Shown piece by piece: positions 13,704 through 16,541 of a stretch of 16,541 nt of DNA. Position numbers and translations under genes: made by a program. How positions within the stretch are numbered: position 1 is the first letter of the stretch; every line of letters starts with the position of its first letter. The notes under the pieces were generated by a model. That model ran no database searches and was not told where the DNA came from. It saw only the letters and a program-made list of their open reading frames with translations. Location: NCBI GenBank assembly GCA_018818345.1, contig JAHISI010000075.1, positions 1-16,541 on the forward strand. The letters run 5' to 3'. This stretch comes from Patescibacteria group bacterium. Lineage in GTDB: Bacteria; Patescibacteriota; Dojkabacteria; SC72.

Positions 13704-14260
13704 AAATAAAGATTAAATCAAAATATGAAGGAATGGGATTCGTGGAGGCTTTAATAGCCATTATGGTTGTTGGAGCATCATCTGTTGTATTGATGCAAAT
13801 AGCAGCACGTACACTTCAAGAGATGATTCAGAATGAAACCATTGATACGATGACTCAATATGCAGTTGAAGGTGCAACTATGGTACAGAATGTAGCTATG
13901 CAAGAGAAATTGTCTGGAGAAGATGTATTCCCAGATCAAATCGGAAGTAATAACAATTGTTATGTAATCGATAAGGATGGAGATAATCAGTATACCTTTA
14001 GAAAAACAGAACAAGGCTACGTAACATACAATCTAGAAGACAGGGAATCATATAGGGCTAATGCTTTGGTACCGGAGGATGATGAAGGTCAGTTCTTTAG
14101 AATATTCTGTATTGAGGATTATAGCTTAACAGAAAAGTATGTTGTCGTAGAAGTAATAGTGGGTCAAACCACAGTAAATCCAGTTGAAGTAAATGGCGAA
14201 AATATAACCAAAGGCTACAGTGTTAAAGATTACACATATTTTACCGTTGTTAACCTATGA
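13700..14260 (+). CDS. Minor prepilin, PilV-like
   Basis: Leader MKIKIKSKYEG, cleavage predicted after G11, then MGFVEALIAIMVVGASSVVL with Glu+5. The motif GFVEALIA is typical of PilV/GspI-type minor pilins (G.SLIEVLVA), which sit in the tip complex. The mature protein of ~175 residues has a long N-terminal helix and an acidic beta-rich C-terminal part with Cys87 and Cys137. Its start overlaps the previous stop by four bases and its stop overlaps the next start by four bases, so the three minor pilins form one coupled unit. The order FimT-like, PilV-like, PilW-like matches classical minor-pilin operons. No ribosome binding site is visible. Confidence 0.75.
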   Translation: MKIKIKSKYEGMGFVEALIAIMVVGASSVVLMQIAARTLQEMIQNETIDTMTQYAVEGATMVQNVAMQEKLSGEDVFPDQIGSNNNCYVIDKDGDNQYTFRKTEQGYVTYNLEDRESYRANALVPEDDEGQFFRIFCIEDYSLTEKYVVVEVIVGQTTVNPVEVNGENITKGYSVKDYTYFTVVNL

Positions 14261-14964
14261 TGAACCTCTTAAACAGAAAAGAAAAATATGAAGGTTTTAG
14301 TCTTGTAGAAATGTTAATAACCATTGTAATCATGGGAGTGGTAATGCTTACTGCCTCCTCTACTCTAACAACATTAATAAAGATATCAACTGTTTCAAGT
14401 AACAAAACGAGAGTTAGGTCAGAAAGTGAATTCGTTCTTGAACTTGTACGAAGGACTGTAAGAAACTCAAACCCTTCAGATGTTTACATTTATAGCACTG
14501 ATGATTTAAGAAAATATGACCCAACTCAAAATGCGGTAGTTGATAATGTGGCTTTTGATCCAACAATCAAAACGAGATATGCAACGTCCCTGACCCAGAA
14601 TGAGATTGGCAATGAGATTCATTTTCGTCCATATGGATATGAAAGTTGGATTTGTATTGCCTACTTCCCTTCAACAGAAGATGATACAGTTGGATATATT
14701 CTTAAAACATCAGCCCAGGACCTATTAGATAAGCAAGAGACATGTTTTGATGAAACTGCCAGTAGATATGTCATTCCTCTCAATTCTGAAGTTGTAAATG
14801 TCAAAAGCTTTGAGATTGCATATACAATGTTAAAAGATTCTAATTACTTAATTCGTTTTGATATTGAAGCAGAACCCCTTCAGTGGTATTTGGCAGCTGG
14901 AGCTCCTGTAAAGAAAATAGTACATAGGCAGGCGGTAGTTTCAACAGAAGGAATAGTATGGTAG
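14257..14964 (+). CDS. Minor prepilin, PilW/GspJ-like
   Basis: Leader MMNLLNRKEKYEG (13 residues), cleavage after G13, then FSLVEMLITIVIMGVVMLTA with Glu+5. The following TLTTLIKISTVSSNKTRVRSE resembles PilW/GspJ prepilins, the larger tip-complex subunits; the ~222-residue mature size also fits. Two cysteines (in ESWICIAYF and KQETCFDE) could form a disulfide. ATGATG offers two starts three bases apart; the first overlaps the upstream stop as ATGA and is preferred. It is the last gene of the coupled minor-pilin unit; no clear terminator follows in the 104 bases before the next gene. The PilW label is by position and pattern, not by firm homology. Confidence 0.75.
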   Translation: MMNLLNRKEKYEGFSLVEMLITIVIMGVVMLTASSTLTTLIKISTVSSNKTRVRSESEFVLELVRRTVRNSNPSDVYIYSTDDLRKYDPTQNAVVDNVAFDPTIKTRYATSLTQNEIGNEIHFRPYGYESWICIAYFPSTEDDTVGYILKTSAQDLLDKQETCFDETASRYVIPLNSEVVNVKSFEIAYTMLKDSNYLIRFDIEAEPLQWYLAAGAPVKKIVHRQAVVSTEGIVW

Positions 14965-14995
14965 AAAGGCAAAATATAGATATTTGATATAGGTA

Positions 14996-15026
14996 CTTAA
15001 CATACAGTTAAGAAATTGCTTATACT
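14996..15026 (+). promoter_or_regulatory. Predicted promoter with inverted repeat before the response regulator
   Basis: TTAACA (14997-15002), 18 bases, TATACT (15021-15026). The -35 lies inside a perfect inverted repeat, CTTAAC (14996-15001) and GTTAAG (15007-15012), loop ATACA, which could be an operator. The leader to the ATG at 15069 would be about 35 bases, without a Shine-Dalgarno sequence. Confidence 0.4.
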
Positions 15027-15068
15027 GTATGCATGTATATATGTATTCTAATTTAATTACTTAAATAT

Positions 15069-15449
15069 ATGGCAAAAACAATATTAATAGTTGAAGATGA
15101 CAAACAGCTTTTAGATTCATATAAGGAACTCGTAGAAACCGCAGGATACACCTGTCTAACCGCAAGTGACGGATATCACGGTTTAGACGTAATGGCTCAG
15201 CAGATGGGCACTGTGGAGCTCGTGCTGCTTGATTTAATGATGCCGGGTGTTGATGGGCTTGAAGTATTGAGAGCCGTAAAAGCAAATCCTGAAAAATATG
15301 GAAATCTTCCTGTAATTGTTCTTACAAATATGACAAGTGATGCAGTTATAAAAGAGGCCTTTGATTTAGGAGCCTCATCATATCTTGTTAAAACAGATAT
15401 AGATTATGCAGGTTTGATTAAAGAGTTGAATAAGTATTTAGGAGAATAG
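15069..15449 (+). CDS. Stand-alone CheY-like response regulator
   Basis: A single receiver domain of 126 residues with no output domain. The phosphorylation site is Asp55 (LVLLDLMMPGVDG), with the acidic pocket E9-D10-D11 (VEDD), the switch Thr86 (VLTN) and Lys108 (YLVKTD). It sits between the minor pilins and pilM, so it may control pilus activity by binding a pilus protein, in the manner of PilG/PilH of Pseudomonas; this is inference from location. No histidine kinase or Chp-type sensor is in the window. It has its own promoter, and its base composition is richer in G+C (about 46% over 15181-15300 by hand count) than its neighbours, for example about 32% over 16201-16260 in pilM. Confidence 0.9.
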   Translation: MAKTILIVEDDKQLLDSYKELVETAGYTCLTASDGYHGLDVMAQQMGTVELVLLDLMMPGVDGLEVLRAVKANPEKYGNLPVIVLTNMTSDAVIKEAFDLGASSYLVKTDIDYAGLIKELNKYLGE

Positions 15450-15505
15450 AATTTTTTGTTATTATATATAAATATTAAAGTTAAACTTAGAAGAAACTGC
15501 TCAAT

Positions 15506-16537
15506 ATGGCTAAGCTGCCCGATCATGTAGGTATAGATTTTGGTACTCATTCAGTGAAAGCTGTTGAGTTAAGAAACATCTCCTCTGACTTCCCAGAGCT
15601 TGTAAATCTTGGATCTCAAATTACACCAAGAGGAGTAATCAATAGTGAAGACAAAGCTGATCAAACTAAACTCTCGGATGTATTAAAGAAACTTTACGAT
15701 TCATCAAAGATTAGAAACAAATCTGTAGTAATGGCCCTACCAGAATTTTCAGTATTTACACGATTCCTGGAGTTTCCAGGTGTAAAACTTGAGGAACTAA
15801 AAGATGCTGTCTACTTTGAAGCAAAACAATATATCCCTATGCCTCTTGATGAGGTGCAACTTAGTTACATAACCATTGGGTTTAACCAGGCAAAGAATGC
15901 ACCAAGAGTACTCTTGGTAGCTGCTCCTCGTAAGATTATAGATATCTATATCAATGTCGCTATGAGTGCAGGATTAGAGCTTGCAGCCATTGAGACAGAA
16001 TCTGTTGCAATGGGAAGAGCAATGTATCGTGCTACAAAGAAAAAGGATTTAGTAATGCTTGATTTCGGTGCAAATAGTACAGACATGAGTATTCTTTCTG
16101 AAGGCTATTTGGTCTTCTCTCAAAGTATTGCAATTGGATCTGATTCTTTAACACAATCAATCGTCAACAAATTTAATTTTGAATATTCCCGAGCGGAAGA
16201 ATTTAAACGAAACTATGGTGTTGTAGAAAATGTATTAGAAGGCAAGATCAACAATGTGCTCTCCCCTATCGTTGAATCCATATTGGTTGAGGTAAGAAGA
16301 GGAATAGAGTTCTACAAGAACAAAACATTGGTAGCTGCTCCTATGGACTATATACTTAACGGAGATGGTGCTCTACTTCCTGGATTGATGGAATATGTTG
16401 CAAAAAGTCTGGGTGTTAATGTCTCAATTGCTACACCATGGAATGCTGTAAGAGTTGATAATAAATTTAAAGACATAATAACAAAGAGTGGCCCATCATA
16501 CTCTGTTGCTATTGGGCTTGCATTAAAAGATGAATAA
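15506..16537 (+). CDS. pilM: Type IV pilus assembly protein PilM (actin-like)
   Basis: Cytoplasmic actin-fold (ASKHA) ATPase that binds the tail of PilN and links the PilNO ring to PilB/PilC. The phosphate-1 motif GIDFGTHSVKAVEL lies at residues 9-22, the phosphate-2 motif MLDFGANSTD at 184-193 and the adenosine motif ILNGDGALLPGL at 283-294; the last usually reads GGGA, so one Gly is replaced by Asp287. Other PilM signatures are FEAKQYIPMPLDEV (104-117) and ALPEFSVFTR. The 343-residue length is standard and the gene is complete, ending four bases before the window edge. In most species pilN and pilO follow directly. No clear promoter was found in the 56 bases upstream, so it may be co-transcribed with the response regulator. 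Confidence 0.93.
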   Translation: MAKLPDHVGIDFGTHSVKAVELRNISSDFPELVNLGSQITPRGVINSEDKADQTKLSDVLKKLYDSSKIRNKSVVMALPEFSVFTRFLEFPGVKLEELKDAVYFEAKQYIPMPLDEVQLSYITIGFNQAKNAPRVLLVAAPRKIIDIYINVAMSAGLELAAIETESVAMGRAMYRATKKKDLVMLDFGANSTDMSILSEGYLVFSQSIAIGSDSLTQSIVNKFNFEYSRAEEFKRNYGVVENVLEGKINNVLSPIVESILVEVRRGIEFYKNKTLVAAPMDYILNGDGALLPGLMEYVAKSLGVNVSIATPWNAVRVDNKFKDIITKSGPSYSVAIGLALKDE

Positions 16538-16541
16538 ACAA

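Noticed and set aside
15026..15046. Three TGTAT repeats as a protein-binding array
   Set aside because: The units are only five bases in very AT-rich DNA; kept as a side remark with the response-regulator finding, not as a feature.

Overview
The window looks like part of the chromosome of an AT-rich bacterium with a compact genome, probably a member of the Candidate Phyla Radiation (Patescibacteria). I base this on the AT-rich sequence, tight gene packing, a very short DNA polymerase III delta' subunit, a type IV pilus set without visible outer-membrane genes, and pilins cleaved after Ala or Gly before FTLVE-like motifs. This placement is inference; no rRNA or ribosomal protein gene is present to fix it. 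TGA is used as a stop (for example at pilD and the second pilin), so the UGA-Gly code of Gracilibacteria/Absconditabacteria does not apply.

Left part (1-5877). A partial plus-strand gene encodes a coiled-coil protein built on nearly identical 42-bp tandem repeats. It converges on a minus-strand replication cluster read right to left: holB-like delta', then gyrB, then gyrA. GyrA carries an acidic N-terminal extension, an insertion of about 70 residues, and non-canonical residues at the two main quinolone-contact positions. A sigma70-type promoter lies between holB and gyrB, inside an inverted repeat.

Middle (5878-6279). This 400-bp divergent region holds what looks like the C-terminal remnant of a PemK/MazF-type toxin gene (minus strand), a near-consensus plus-strand promoter followed by nested hairpins, and a second plus-strand promoter just upstream of pilB.

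Right part (6280-16541). This is a type IV pilus locus on the plus strand: extension ATPase PilB, retraction ATPase PilT (with a long disordered N-terminal extension), platform protein PilC, the likely major pilin with its own promoter and a strong terminator, prepilin peptidase PilD, then four further prepilins (a paralogue of the major pilin, a FimT/GspH-like, a PilV-like and a PilW-like one). A stand-alone CheY-like receiver and the actin-like PilM follow. PilB and PilT would power pilus assembly and retraction through PilC; PilD would process all five prepilins; PilM would link the cytoplasmic side to PilN/PilO, which would be expected just beyond the right edge.

Across the window almost no start codon is preceded by a Shine-Dalgarno sequence, while several have a -10-like hexamer only 5-6 bases upstream. 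This suggests SD-independent and perhaps leaderless translation. I saw no tRNA, rRNA, CRISPR array, insertion sequence or phage gene, and no entirely new gene system; the most interesting items are lineage-specific variations on known machines and the regulatory region before pilB.
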